The notes beneath the pieces are model-generated. The model saw only the letters and a list, made by a program, of their open reading frames with translations. It was not told the origin of the DNA and did not search any database. From positions 13,317,385-13,381,384 of the forward strand of contig NC_088295.1 in the NCBI RefSeq assembly GCF_032854445.1: a stretch of DNA of 64,000 nt. The letters are read 5' to 3'. Within the stretch, counting starts at the first letter, position 1. Every line of letters begins with the position of its first letter. Made by a program: the position numbers and the translations under genes. Shown piece by piece: positions 23,701-35,133 of this stretch. This DNA comes from Liolophura sinensis (Eukaryota > Mollusca > Polyplacophora > Chitonida > Chitonidae).

Positions 23701-26700
23701 GATGTCCAGGGAAGCTGTGAGCCCTGAGAGGCGAAGAATGGTGCAAGAAAATATTCTGTCCGATGACATACGGTATGAAGCTTGCATGTGAGATCCTGAA
23801 TCTCTTGTTGGCATGTGAATATGATTGTTGAATATTTAGTAAATTTTGCCATTTAGAGAAGACCAGTCCTCAAATCCTAGGACAGTCCTTGTAAGACAAG
23901 ACAGTCTTTTCTTGTTCATTAAATCATTTAAATATGATGGTTTTGCCTGTGTTCTTCGGGGAACTTGACAACGAATTATTGAAGTTTTCTTGTCCCATAA
24001 AATCAGCTAACAATCGTTCTTTTTTTTTCTTGATTTCCTGTCTGACATACTTTGCATGCCTACAGCCATGCCTTAGTTGTTATGCCTCCATATTGTATCA
24101 TCATTTCACAACTTCAGAGAATTTATATTGTTTATAAAATCTTCTTCATTCTCTTAAATTTGTTTTTGCCTTTTTTAGAGAGCGACTTAACCGAATACAG
24201 GAGGAATCCTCGGAAATCAAGGAGCTGGCTGCGTCCCTAAATCTTCCCCAGCCAGGGAGGCGAGTTGATCGTGGAAAAAGTCTTCATCAGAGTGCAGGAC
24301 TTAGTAACCAGGGAGCTCAGGCAGAGGTAGGCTTTAATACACATACACTGATCGGTGCATTGAGGGTAAATGTCCTGGTGAGATGTGCCAAGACTTAAAT
24401 GTTGTAGTAGTCAACTGAAATTGTGTCTGGATTGTGCTCATTTATTTTGTAGTATGAACCTAGTTTTCATTTAAAATGAAAATGACAAACCTATTGTGTT
24501 ATGGTTCACACAGATCGGTGAAAATCTGGAATATCCACGAAAACAAAATAGCTTGTTCCAGACACTGGAATATCAGGGAATTAAACATTTTAATGGTTTA
24601 TAAAATATAAAATCCAGACGTACGGGCACTTGAAATTTGTTCCGTGTTTTAATTAAGTGATTTCAGAAATGCCAATGTACAACTCATGCAGGTAAAGCCA
24701 TAGGCTTGGATAGGGTTTCCAAAAGTAACCTAACGAGGATAATTCCTCACTATTCTTGCACACCACCATCACCATATGTTTTGTATCTGTCGGTCAATCA
24801 GCATTGAACCGCGTTTACTCCTGGCAACCTGGTTTGCTCCGCTCTTAAATTTTAATTACCAGCAGCATACCTTAAGTAAATCTTCAGAAGTATGATATCA
24901 AACAAGAATCAGATAACCAAGGGCTTTATTTAAAATGACCCGATTACATGTATTAATGTTACTTGCCTGGGCTTTGCTTTTTGTAAAAATAAAACAGAGT
25001 TTATATATTGTAATATTGTGTCATGTTCAGCATGACTATTTGAACATAGCAGCTTTGGTAGAACAGACAGGAACAGTGATAGGCATATGATTTATTGAGT
25101 ATGACATTTAACTCTAATCAAATAAAGTGACTGAAATAATGTTGAAAGCATAGAGAAATCATATAGAACAGTCTAAACTTGCTTATTCCATCAACTTGCG
25201 CTAACATTCCCACCAAACACCTAATTGACGGTTTGAATTTAACCATTGAACGTCCTGGAATTATGGACTGGAAAATCATGCAATTTTTAAGGCCCATTTC
25301 TGTATGAACTCTGTGCATAAAACACCAATCCAAAAGAAAAAATATTGTGTGAGGCCTGTTTGATAGATTGTTTGTTACCTCTGTTTTAATTCTTCAGAGT
25401 CCGAGCAGAATCCCACGTAAGGTGTCTTTCCTGGTAGAAGATGATAGTGTGACCGACCCATCTTCAGCTGAGACAAAGTGAGTTATATACATATGCATAG
25501 TATAGGTATCCATTACACATAGGTGCAGATTTGACAACCTACTGATGGCAAGGAATACTGTTTTTTTTTCTTTTCGTTGTAAGAATATTTATGTCCAGGT
25601 ATTTTTGGATCATGATGTGTTCTTTGAGTCATTTCTTTCAGGCTTTGTCACTTGGATTACTTGCATGTGGTTTTTAAGGTTAAAGCATTAGTTTGCATCA
25701 GTTCAGACGTGAATCAAGTATTGTTTAAACATTTGGAAACATTTATTGTGCAATTCACTGTTGTGATACATTTTACCCTGTGTTAACTAACCCCAAATGT
25801 GCTGTTCCACAGTCCACAAGAGTCTCCCATAAAGAGCAGTTTGCGACAGTATTATGAGGAGAGATCACGAAGGAAGCCAACAGAATTCATCAGCAGTCAA
25901 GCTAAGTCAGGCCCTCTGCCCCACAAAGCTGTACTGGTGCCTCGTGTAGGGCGAGGTTACAGTTCTGACGGGGATGTTGGGGGTCTATCTGATGGACTTT
26001 CCTCACCTGAGAGTAGCCCAGGGAGAACTACTTACAGCAAAAGGTAAACAGCTATCACGCGATGGATTATTGTGGAACTGTACATACTGTAGTTAATCTC
26101 TACAAAGATAATGGGACTTACTTTTAATTAATTATTTATTATTCTTTCTTCAGAGCTGTGTGTTTTTTTTGTGGTTTTTTTTTTGACGACCATGTATGTG
26201 AAATGGTTAGGAGTCATAATATTATAATTGTGAGGTGTTAATTACCCCACATTATGATGATGAATTATCCAACCCTCCTCAGGTATGGTGACTTGCTGAT
26301 GGAAGACCTGGGCAAGGCACCATCCAGAACTGAGGGACCACAGAAAAAGAAGAAAACTGTTGTGAACATATGCAGGAAGAAAGGTTCAGTAGATGCCCTG
26401 AAAACTACCAAAAACTATGTGGACAAAGAGAACATCAAAGCCAGGAAGAAAGCTGATGTAAGTTAGATTAATGTTTCTCTTGTTTATGAACAGTTGAATA
26501 GAGTGGTTCTCCCATTTTAAGACATCTCTTGATGTGTGGCATTTTGTGATCATTGAGCAGTTTTAGCCAACGGCCATCATAAAACAGTCATCATGGTTTG
26601 TCACATTTTAGCACACATTTGCACTGTTTTGAAGGGAAGGGGGTGAGGAAGGCATGAAACTTTAATATTAGTTATATGGTGAAAACTCTTGTGGTTTACA

Positions 26701-29700
26701 GTATCTTCGATTATTGTACGAACGTGAGCTAGAGGATTTTAGGGATGATCTCAAGGAACAGCGTGCACAGGAAAAAACCAAAACAGTAAGTTTGTTCATT
26801 TACCAAGTATTAGAAAAAAGGTTTTATCATTTTGGTGCTGAAACACATTTGGATATCACCCTAATTTCCAGGCCAAGCTTCGAATGCCTTTCTAAGATGA
26901 ATGCAACTCTCAGAATCTGTAAGAATGAGTTTATCCTGTTTGAAATATTAATTGAACACGGTATTACATGTGGATAAGAATCCATTTTCACTGAATACTT
27001 AAACGCTTTGGTTAATGTTTAGATGTTGTCCTTGTGAATTTTTTTTTTCAGGAATCAGAATACAAGAAGAAAGTTTTAAGTGCAAAGCCAAAAGTAACAA
27101 CAAGTAAAACAACAGGTGAACGAAGTCCGATTTAATTTCAGATGATGTATGAGTGAAGATTAGTGGAATAGTCTTTTTATTTGCCTCTGCTAACTTTACC
27201 ATGTAGGCTATTAAATTATATAAGTGGTTTTAGTGTCGTGCTTGATAGATGTGGAAACTATATAGTACCATGCATATTTGTTTTCACTTTTAAAAGTAAA
27301 ATAAAACTGGTGTACATTTTATTAATACTTACTGAAATGTTGTCAACAGATGGAGAAAGCTATCACTACATATAAAGCAACACTGATTACACCCATACAC
27401 GATAACTCAAGGTCATGTCCGAGTGGCCATCACATCAACCTCACACCCAGTGAGCTAAGCCTTTATTGGACCTCCACATGCACCATTTAAACCTTACTGG
27501 TATTAAGAGACGGAGGGATATGAGGCTCTATTGTCCTGGCTAAGTTAGGCTTGAGAATCAAGCCCTCGCTTTGCTTGATCACGCGGCAGTCCGTGACTTC
27601 ACAAGATTAACTCACCAGCCACAGAGCTTAAAAAAAGACATCACTTAATCTCTGCCGTAGAGCGGTCAAGATAAAGTCAAGAACCAGATTCTGGAAAAGG
27701 TTACTGAGGTCAGTATGGTACATGTTTGCTTACATATTAATTCAACTATCATGAATTCGAAGGGTATTTACCACCGAAATTGATTTTTCATTTCGTAGTT
27801 AATATATGTTTGTATTACATAAATTTACTGGAATTTTTCTGTTGTTGAAAATGTCAAACAGAAAAATTTTCAAATGTTCCTTTGTGTTTTTTAGTTTTCA
27901 CCTTAGGACTTTAAAGTTTGAAAGACGTCCCAGATTTTGATTTGTTTAGGCATTGTACTCTTATAGCACTTTCATTACACTGTTGTGCGTATAAATTTTC
28001 AGTTTGTTTGTGCCACCTTTCACGCAAGTGAAAAAAAATGCTAGGGAAATCACTCTTAAAAATTAGAATCTATTCTTCCCATCAACTGATAAAGACGACT
28101 CGTCCAAAATTTAGACATTAGGCCCAATTACTAAAATCTCGTACATTACGGATTGTAATAGCCATGTAAATAATTTTATGTCTTTATCCTCAGTTGCATC
28201 AAAAAAACTCGAAAAAAAAAATAGCATGTTTTATAGCATTTTTGGACATGCTTTTTTTTTAAAATAATTTCTGTTATAATTTTTTTCTGTTAAAATGTGA
28301 ACAGCAGTAAGAAGTCGGCTGTTTTGTTATAATTTCTAATTCCAGAGTCCAGTCCTCCGCAGACAGATGTACAGTAATAGAACTATTTAAATTTTAGATA
28401 ATTATTTCCACAACAAGACGCACTAAATATTGCTTGGATTGTTTTCAGTTATTTTAGTGTTTATTGCATTTATTTACAACACTATGGCATGTAAAATGAA
28501 AACCTAGCAGTAAGGTGAGATTAAATTGCGTACTATTATGCGCAGAAGAAAAATTAACTGTCAGCAGGTGTACTGCTGGTGGAGGTTGGTTCCATTTGAT
28601 GTTGATAGAGCATGTGGATTTGGCAGGCTATACTTACAGATATATTTAAGGGAAAAGAATGAAAATGTGCCATTCAGGTCTGATTGAAGTACTGTTGATT
28701 TTCATGAGGGTGGTGAAGCAAGATTTGTACACTTTAGATCTGAGGTTTAATGCTGATTTAACATTTTAGCCCTCTCTGTTATTGTAAACTGTCTTTACAA
28801 AACATTTGTTTTCTTTTGTAGAGTTGAATGCTTATGCCTCGAAAATCCAGAATTAAGAAGCCAATTGGCCGTCGTCAACCAGACAACTCGTACCCTGACC
28901 AAGTCGAACTCAACTCAGATGTCATCCTGTGTGTGGCATCAAGGGAGTGGCTTCTTATGAAAAGAAATGCCAAAGCCATTCTGTAATTTAGTGAAATGAC
29001 CATAACTTTTCAACGTCTCATTTGAATGAGGAATCCATTCTGAATGACATGGACTTTTTAATGTGCTACCTTCTTTCTATATGATCTGAGCAGATTCATC
29101 TGACGCTCACATTTAAAAATGGGAATGAATCTTTGCCAGTAAAATATTCTTCTGCACAACAAAACATATCGCTCAAAGAACATGCTGATGCCTGCAGCAA
29201 GGTTTTTAGAATTCTGAACACGAATTGACACAAAAAAACACAATAAACAATGCAGGATTAGTAAGCAACAAGTTGTACAAAAAACATTACACGAGTTCTG
29301 CAAAAAAACGTAGAATATCTGGAAAGCAGAAAAATTACGCAAATTCAACGAATACGCTATCACCGATATTGATTTAAAAAGTCATTTTCCTATAAATGTA
29401 GCATTTTGCAGGACGAATTTCTTCACCCACCCAGTTTGTAACCAGGGAAATCATGTCGTCTTTAGCTTCTGGGCTGCCTTACAGAATAGCATATGATTTC
29501 ACACAATTGTCTGGTGGTATCGGGAGGCATACTTTGACCATAACCTAGCAGGCATTACGGCAACAGGCGTGTTAACTATATTCATCAGGGCTGAGTCCGT
29601 GTAGACATCGGCTCACTCCGGCATACGACGATAGTTTCCGAAGCAGTCTAGAGAAGTCCGGGCGTGCTGTGTGTGCTCAGACTTTGTGGTGCCACTGCCC

Positions 29701-32700
29701 GGGCTAAAGCAATAGCGAGTCAGCGGAGTTGCATATTCCTCTGCCTCTTAATCCCAGTACTTAGCAGGAAGGCCTGCTACCATAATCCCATGAATCAGAT
29801 TTAATCTGTTAACTGTTTCAGTTCAGTACAGGCTGCTACAGAGCCATACAGTGGGTATATTAACAACCTCTCACTTGTAGTTTTAAGTTTTGCCACTTAA
29901 TAAGCTAACTTCTTGCTACACTTTCAAAGGCAGGTTAGAAACAGTTTACAACAAATCCAGAAGGGTAACTATAAAATGTTTCAAAGACAGATTCATTGAA
30001 TTCCACAACGCACGGTCATTGTGTTTTCTGTATTTTCTAGGTGTGACAGCTAGAAAAGCCACCTCTAGGGTAGGAAGAACCAAAGCAAAACAGAGGCGCC
30101 GCAGTGCCTCGGCCAGTCCATCTGTGGGTGGAAGGATAGCTGACACAACCAGTAAGTGGAATATACATTTAGACATGTTCCTCTTGTACTGGACCTTTTA
30201 ATCGTCTGTAACAGTCTCAAACTTTCGCCGTTCAGATTGTGAGGTGGAATTTGATTGAATCTTTGTCACAGAACTAATAAAGGTCCATGTTTATCAGGAT
30301 GGCAAATGATTTTCTTGATTTCTTCAGACGATAATATTCTTATTGTAAAAACTCTTAGCATAAGCTGCTTGTCCATGATGGGTAATTTGAGTTTGATATC
30401 TATTTCACACCGAGTGTCATCTGAGACCTGGCTGAATTGTCTTCTTCAGTTGAGCCTGAGAACAACCTTTTCACCAAATTGTACGAGGAATTCCCGTACC
30501 TGTATTTATCACCGGACACGTGGCATGAGCTATGGCGTCAGGGGATCCAGCAAATAGAGAGACTTACAAGGGCTCAACAAGCTGTTCAAACACGCAAAAA
30601 TAGAGGCATCCAACAGGTGAGATGATACACAATCTCCAACCAAGGTAGAGTGTTAAACCCAGCATTTGCTGCTTCATCTGTAAGGTGAGGTGTCTGGCAT
30701 TTGCCCTTCAAATTCATGAGAGTTAATAAATGGTACCATTGTCTTGCTCTCAATCAAGATGATATATTTCTCACAGTAGCGAAAATTGTCTTATATTTTT
30801 TTTTTCAGTTAGAGGAAGCAGAAGACAGGCAGAAAATTCTATTAAACATCTTGAGGAAAGAGATGTCTCACAGTCAGAGAATGGTAGGTGTCTTTGCGTT
30901 TGGACTGCTATGGTAGGGGGTTTGAGGGCATGAATGCAATCTGAGACATGTAGAAATGTTTGACATATGATCTCAGCCAGTGTTCTTATTGTATACCTGA
31001 TGAAAAAGGCAGCTTTTTATTGTGTGTGCCATTAATTTTCTCAATTAAAAATGTGAGTGAAAGAATGTTGTATATTGTAATGACATTAAATTTATGTCAT
31101 ATATATAGGTGATATTTCCAGGGCACAACTGAACATCACATGGTGGATTTTAATCAGTGGGTGTTTATATTTTACAGAGAGAACAAAAATTAAAGAGAGA
31201 ACAAGAGCTGTCTGTCAAAAACAAACTACATGAGAAACGCATGCAGTCAGCAAGATCCAGGAAGTATTACAATGAGTACCAGGTCCGATCAAGGGCAAAG
31301 ATGTTAAAGAGAAGAACAAAGGAAGAGATGGTTAGTTTTGAACTTTCTGAATGTAAAATGTGTTTGGCTCAGTAGAATTTTCTCGTACTATATTTTAAAA
31401 CCATAAAATAATCTTGCAAAATTGGTGACATTGATTTGTCAGCTTAATTAGATGAACATTTCTTTGTGTCTATAAAATCAAGTTGTATTATTTATGCACG
31501 TCATTGACTTTTCACAGTTATTCAAGAAACTATTCCGTGATGGGTTAGACATCCAGAAAGACAGGATAAGAGAACTGAGAAGATATGCCAAGGAGCAGCG
31601 AGAGATTCAGGCACAGGAGAGGCAGAATGATATTGATTCTCTGGAAAATTAGTATCCTTTTAAAGAGTGCTTATGTTGTTGATCTTAGATCTTTTCAGAG
31701 TATTTCAGTTTCCACTGAATGTTACTTTCATGAAACCCAAACTCCAGAAAAGGACAGCATTAGCTGTAACATGAATTCTTTGCGACCTACAGTATTTCAC
31801 AATGAAAGCCGGGCTTAAGTGAGTGTAGCTGATGTCCAGAAGGTGTGCCACAAAGCAGGGTGGCATTAGATGTGATAACCAAATAGATTTTACCATGGTG
31901 ACACAGCCATGTTATGGTAGATGTGTAAATATGTGCATTTAACAATGTGTCTGCTTTCGTAAAAAAAAACCTTTGACACCTTTCACTCCTAGTTGCAGCA
32001 GGCCAACTTTTATCCTACTCCCAAGAATGACTATTTTAGGAAGCGTAGTATGTTGCCATTTAAACACAAATTTAATGTTTGGCACAAAACCAGTCCCAAG
32101 TCTTTGTCAGATTTAAAATCTGCATCTGTTGGGATACAGACAGATTAATGGATGAACACTGTGACTTATCCTTTTCGTGTAATATTGTCACACAATAATT
32201 TCTGTGACTGACTTTTTTCCCAAAGCACTGTGTATATTACCCTTGACTTGTGAAAGTTACCGTGATCAGTTTGAAATGCTGGCAGAGTCAGTTACCCGTG
32301 AGAGAGAGGAACAGCAGCTGAGAGAGAAAGCACAGTCCAGGGTAAGTCTCCTATTATCCCCATGTTATATATCTCTATGTCCTCAAAAACTTAGCTAGGA
32401 CAAACGTGGTGCGGGGTCAGCTTTGACCTTGGTGATGGAAGTTGTTAATTCCCTCATTTACTGTTTGCAAGGCCTGGGTGTTGACAATAACAAGGGTTGA
32501 TGACAAACTTAGGTTCCTTTTGTTCATTGAAGATCCGTCTAAGATCAATGTAGCATGCGTATGATCTGTAGGTCGCAAAATAGGATAGTTCTTCAGTGAC
32601 TTGCCGAAGGTCAGTGGTTTACAACACATTCTTCAGTATGGCATGAACACAACAATTACACAAGTAAATAAATATGTGTATAATATTGTATACATGTACT

Positions 32701-33540
32701 TAGTGACAAGTGAACATTTTTGGAAAATATTGTTAAATGAAGTAAGTAAATAACTGGTACTCTTAGTGGCAACTATCCATGAAATGCTCGCTCCAAGGAC
32801 GTAGACAGCTAGGTAATGTAAATGAGATGAGCCTTTGAATGTTGTGTCTGGGCCCGGTTTAAAAACTTCAGGAATTTTCCTGTGTAAACATGAAGTGATA
32901 TCTGCTTACCCCCTAAGGACCAATTATCTGGCTTGTTTGGGCAGCAGCCTTAGGTTAGGTAATAAACCTTACCACTTTTCGAAAAGGGAAATACTCTGGA
33001 GGAATGTACAACAGTCAGTTTAACAGATAAATTAATCAAGGTTAGATTTACATTAGACACCTTACGGCATGGTTAAAATTCACCCAGCTGCAGAGTAGTG
33101 TCAGGTAAGTGAAAGTCTCCATCATTCCTCTCATGCTTGTTTCATCCCACTCAGTGTCAGTCTGGATGTTGTTTAGTAGTTGAAATTCTGAGGTCAGGTT
33201 CCAGTGATTCACTCAACCTCTTTTTCTCACACCATCGGTAAATTCCAGCTAATAAATGAAGCATTAGTCTTGCTGATTCTTTCATTGTACCGTCAGCATA
33301 ACAAATAAGATTAAACTGTAATCTTTTACCTTTACCATGGCTTTAAGACAAATTCAAAACCATCTTGCTCTGCAGGTGTTAGAACAGATGAAGAAAGAGC
33401 TGAGAAAGAAAATGGAACGTGAAATACAAGACTTCCAGGAGCAGTTATTCCGAGATGATGATGACATTTACTTCAGACAGCTGGATGCAGATAGACTGAA
33501 GGAGGAGCTACGTGTAGCTAAATACCATGTCAAAGTCTGA
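17753..33540 (+). CDS. CEP95: CEP95 (CCDC45), centrosomal coiled-coil protein (24 coding exons)
   Basis: Centrosome/spindle-pole protein. Coding exons: 17753-17771, 18219-18347, 18857-19078, 19497-19665, 20200-20276, 21369-21452, 21719-21834, 22205-22421, 22623-22748, 22889-22982, 23626-23772, 24179-24326, 25398-25477, 25813-26043, 26283-26457, 26702-26785, 27052-27115, 30041-30151, 30450-30616, 30809-30883, 31178-31330, 31518-31651, 32257-32341, 33376-33540. Phases agree throughout, totalling 3072 nt (1023 aa; human about 820). Residues 1-123 form the N-terminal CH-like region, with IPDLIQKPRS and SLSHITGEDL. The middle is long, Ser/Arg-rich and low in similarity, which accounts for the extra length. 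From about residue 765 the conserved helical part runs FPYLYLSPDT, then RKYYNEYQVRSRAKM, LFKKLFRDGLDIQKDR, ENYYRDQF and RDDDDIYFRQLDADR to the stop. The start ATG lies in a short exon after a clear acceptor at 17734. The middle exons are the least certain. Confidence 0.93.
20409..20778 (+). mobile_element. tRNA-headed SINE, 'gacgttaaacccc' type, full length
   Basis: Head GGCCCGGATAGCACAGTTGG..TAGAGCGTCCGCTTCGGGACC with B box 'gatccaggatcaatccttg'. Body 'gttcagcatgaaggggatagtgca', then 'gattcctttgttgtcatatgactgaaaaattgttgagtacgacg', and tail 'ttaaaccccaagcactcattcactcactcactg'. In a CEP95 intron. It lacks a pairable 3' acceptor strand, so it is not a tRNA gene. Confidence 0.92.
27116..30040 (+). 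other. Large CEP95 intron, mostly unassigned
   Basis: A 2.9-kb intron. Apart from the ORF at 28834 I see no exon that fits the CEP95 phase. The stretches 27400-27700 and 29560-29800 are more GC-rich than their surroundings and may be old repeats, but show no tRNA head or terminal repeats that I could identify. Confidence 0.5.
28834..28986 (+). other. 50-codon ORF in CEP95 intron, unassigned
   Basis: Reads MPRKSRIKKPIGRRQPD at the start and SREWLLMKRNAKAIL at the end, then TAA. An acceptor-like TTTTGTAG lies 18 bp upstream. It is in the 2.9-kb intron 27116-30040 of CEP95, on the same strand. Spliced from the preceding CEP95 exon, the CEP95 frame would run into a stop after about 11 codons. 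So it is not a simple in-frame alternative exon. The composition looks coding, but I recognise no family. Confidence 0.3.
32430..32680 (+). mobile_element. Decayed SINE
   Basis: 'cttcagtgacttgccgaaggtcagtggttt' followed by 'cttcagtatggcatgaacacaacaattac..aaataaat' is a worn copy of the family seen at 52040 and, inverted, at 55410. In a CEP95 intron. Confidence 0.5.
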
Positions 33541-34790
33541 TAACAGGCAATTAGTTATTCAGAATGATTCAGCCGTCCCAATTCCATCAAAGCGTTATGT
33601 CCTGGAGAGAATTAACTGTGTTGTTAGTGTCCTCGACAAAGTGTATGGAATATGCTCATGGGATTTAACTTTTTGAATACCGTGATGCTAATATTATTAA
33701 AATCAACATATTTCCTCAGCTTGTGCACATACATTATTAAACATTCATGTGATTGCTGATCATGTTCTGTGATAAAATAATTATTCTATGATGTTTTTTT
33801 CAATATTATTAGTGAAATAATGTACAAAACAGAATTCTTTTATGAACTGTGATCTTGTAAATATTTCAAACTTTAATGATGTAAAAACTAGCATTTTTGT
33901 ACAGAGTGGTATATATGAAAGCATGTAAGGAGGAGCATTAAAATCCCTAAAATATGTACATGTGAAAAAATATAACAAAGGATCTAGTTCTCCCCAAAAA
34001 AAGTGAAATAATCTTTTGAACATTGTACAGCATTTGGATATTGTTACATCTCACACCAAAATGTCATATTTATCACAGGGAAAGGCTTATCAAAGAGACC
34101 TCAATGATGCAGTTCCAGAATCTTTGTGAATGTTTGCAAGTCCTGAACCCTGTGGATGATGCTTAATACATATAATTGTAATGAATGTCGTGGAATTTTT
34201 AATACCATGTTTATGAACTTGTTTTAAGGTTGTTTTGCTCTTTTTGTATTTAATATGTTATGTTGCACTGTAATCATAATGTGACATCTCTGCAGTCACA
34301 ACTGTTTCTAACCATTAATGTCAACTGTAACACAAATGGGTGATAATGTTGCCATACTTATGTGGGGAGCATCTGTCATGGACTGGTCAAACATGTTTAT
34401 TATTCTCAACATCATTAATAGATCTGGTAACATATGTTCATAATATTCACCGTTATTCTCCAAGCTTATGCTTATACCATCATTCGTCTTATTGGAATAT
34501 TATGACCTCTATATATGTACAAAACTAAAAGTAACGTGCACAAAATGCATATGCTGAGGGGCTACATATGACTGGTTCAAATGTGAATGTTTTGGTTGCC
34601 TCTGTGAATATGCAGTAGCCAGTAGGGAGATTTAAACGGGTTTATTTGATCCTGTATGCTATGGCGCCTAGGCCAATTCTACCTGAACAATAACCATATA
34701 ACAGAAGCACACCTGCAATATGTGTGATGAACTGGAACAGGTGCAACGTTAAACCATGTGAATGTCTGTGATGTAATGAACAAATAAATC
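33541..34790 (+). other. CEP95: CEP95 3' UTR with poly(A) signal
   Basis: About 1.25 kb of AT-rich, non-coding sequence follows the CEP95 stop. An AATAAA hexamer at 34783-34788 is the best poly(A) signal before the ASPSCR1 3' end. The UTR end was inferred from that hexamer only. Confidence 0.6.
34783..34788 (+). terminator. CEP95 poly(A) signal AATAAA
   Basis: AATAAA on the plus strand, facing two AATAAA hexamers on the minus strand at 34820-34825 and 34810-34815. The converging CEP95 and ASPSCR1 transcripts would end within a few tens of bases of each other, or overlap. Confidence 0.6.
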
Positions 34791-34809
34791 ACTTGCAACT
34801 GATCCATAA

Positions 34810-34825
34810 TTTATTTGGTTTTATT
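34810..34825 (-). terminator. ASPSCR1 poly(A) signals (two AATAAA on minus)
   Basis: TTTATT on the plus strand at 34810-34815 and 34820-34825 reads AATAAA on the minus strand, about 310 bp past the ASPSCR1 stop. Either would place cleavage in or next to the end of the CEP95 3' UTR. Confidence 0.55.
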
Positions 34826-35133
34826 TAACAAAATACATACTCACAAATTTGCAACTTGCATTACATTTTGGAAACACTTTCCCTGCCAAGTTGTTAACAT
34901 TTGAGGAATTGTATTTCAGATTATTCTATACTATAGCAGGTCAAATTTTTCAATTTCTCTGTTAATCTGTGGTGGAAAAACACATCTGAGGGAAAACCTT
35001 TGGAGTGACTCTGAAGGAGGTCACATTTCTGTGACCAACATCCCAAGCTTACAGCTTTGTTCTCAGCGTTGGTGATTTTGAAGGTCTGTAACGAATGTTA
35101 AGCATTACCTGGTACCCATCTGAACATTCTTCC

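Noticed and set aside
29058..29363. 101-codon minus ORF in the CEP95 intron
   Set aside because: Low-complexity Phe/Cys/Leu-rich translation of AT-rich intron; no splice support.
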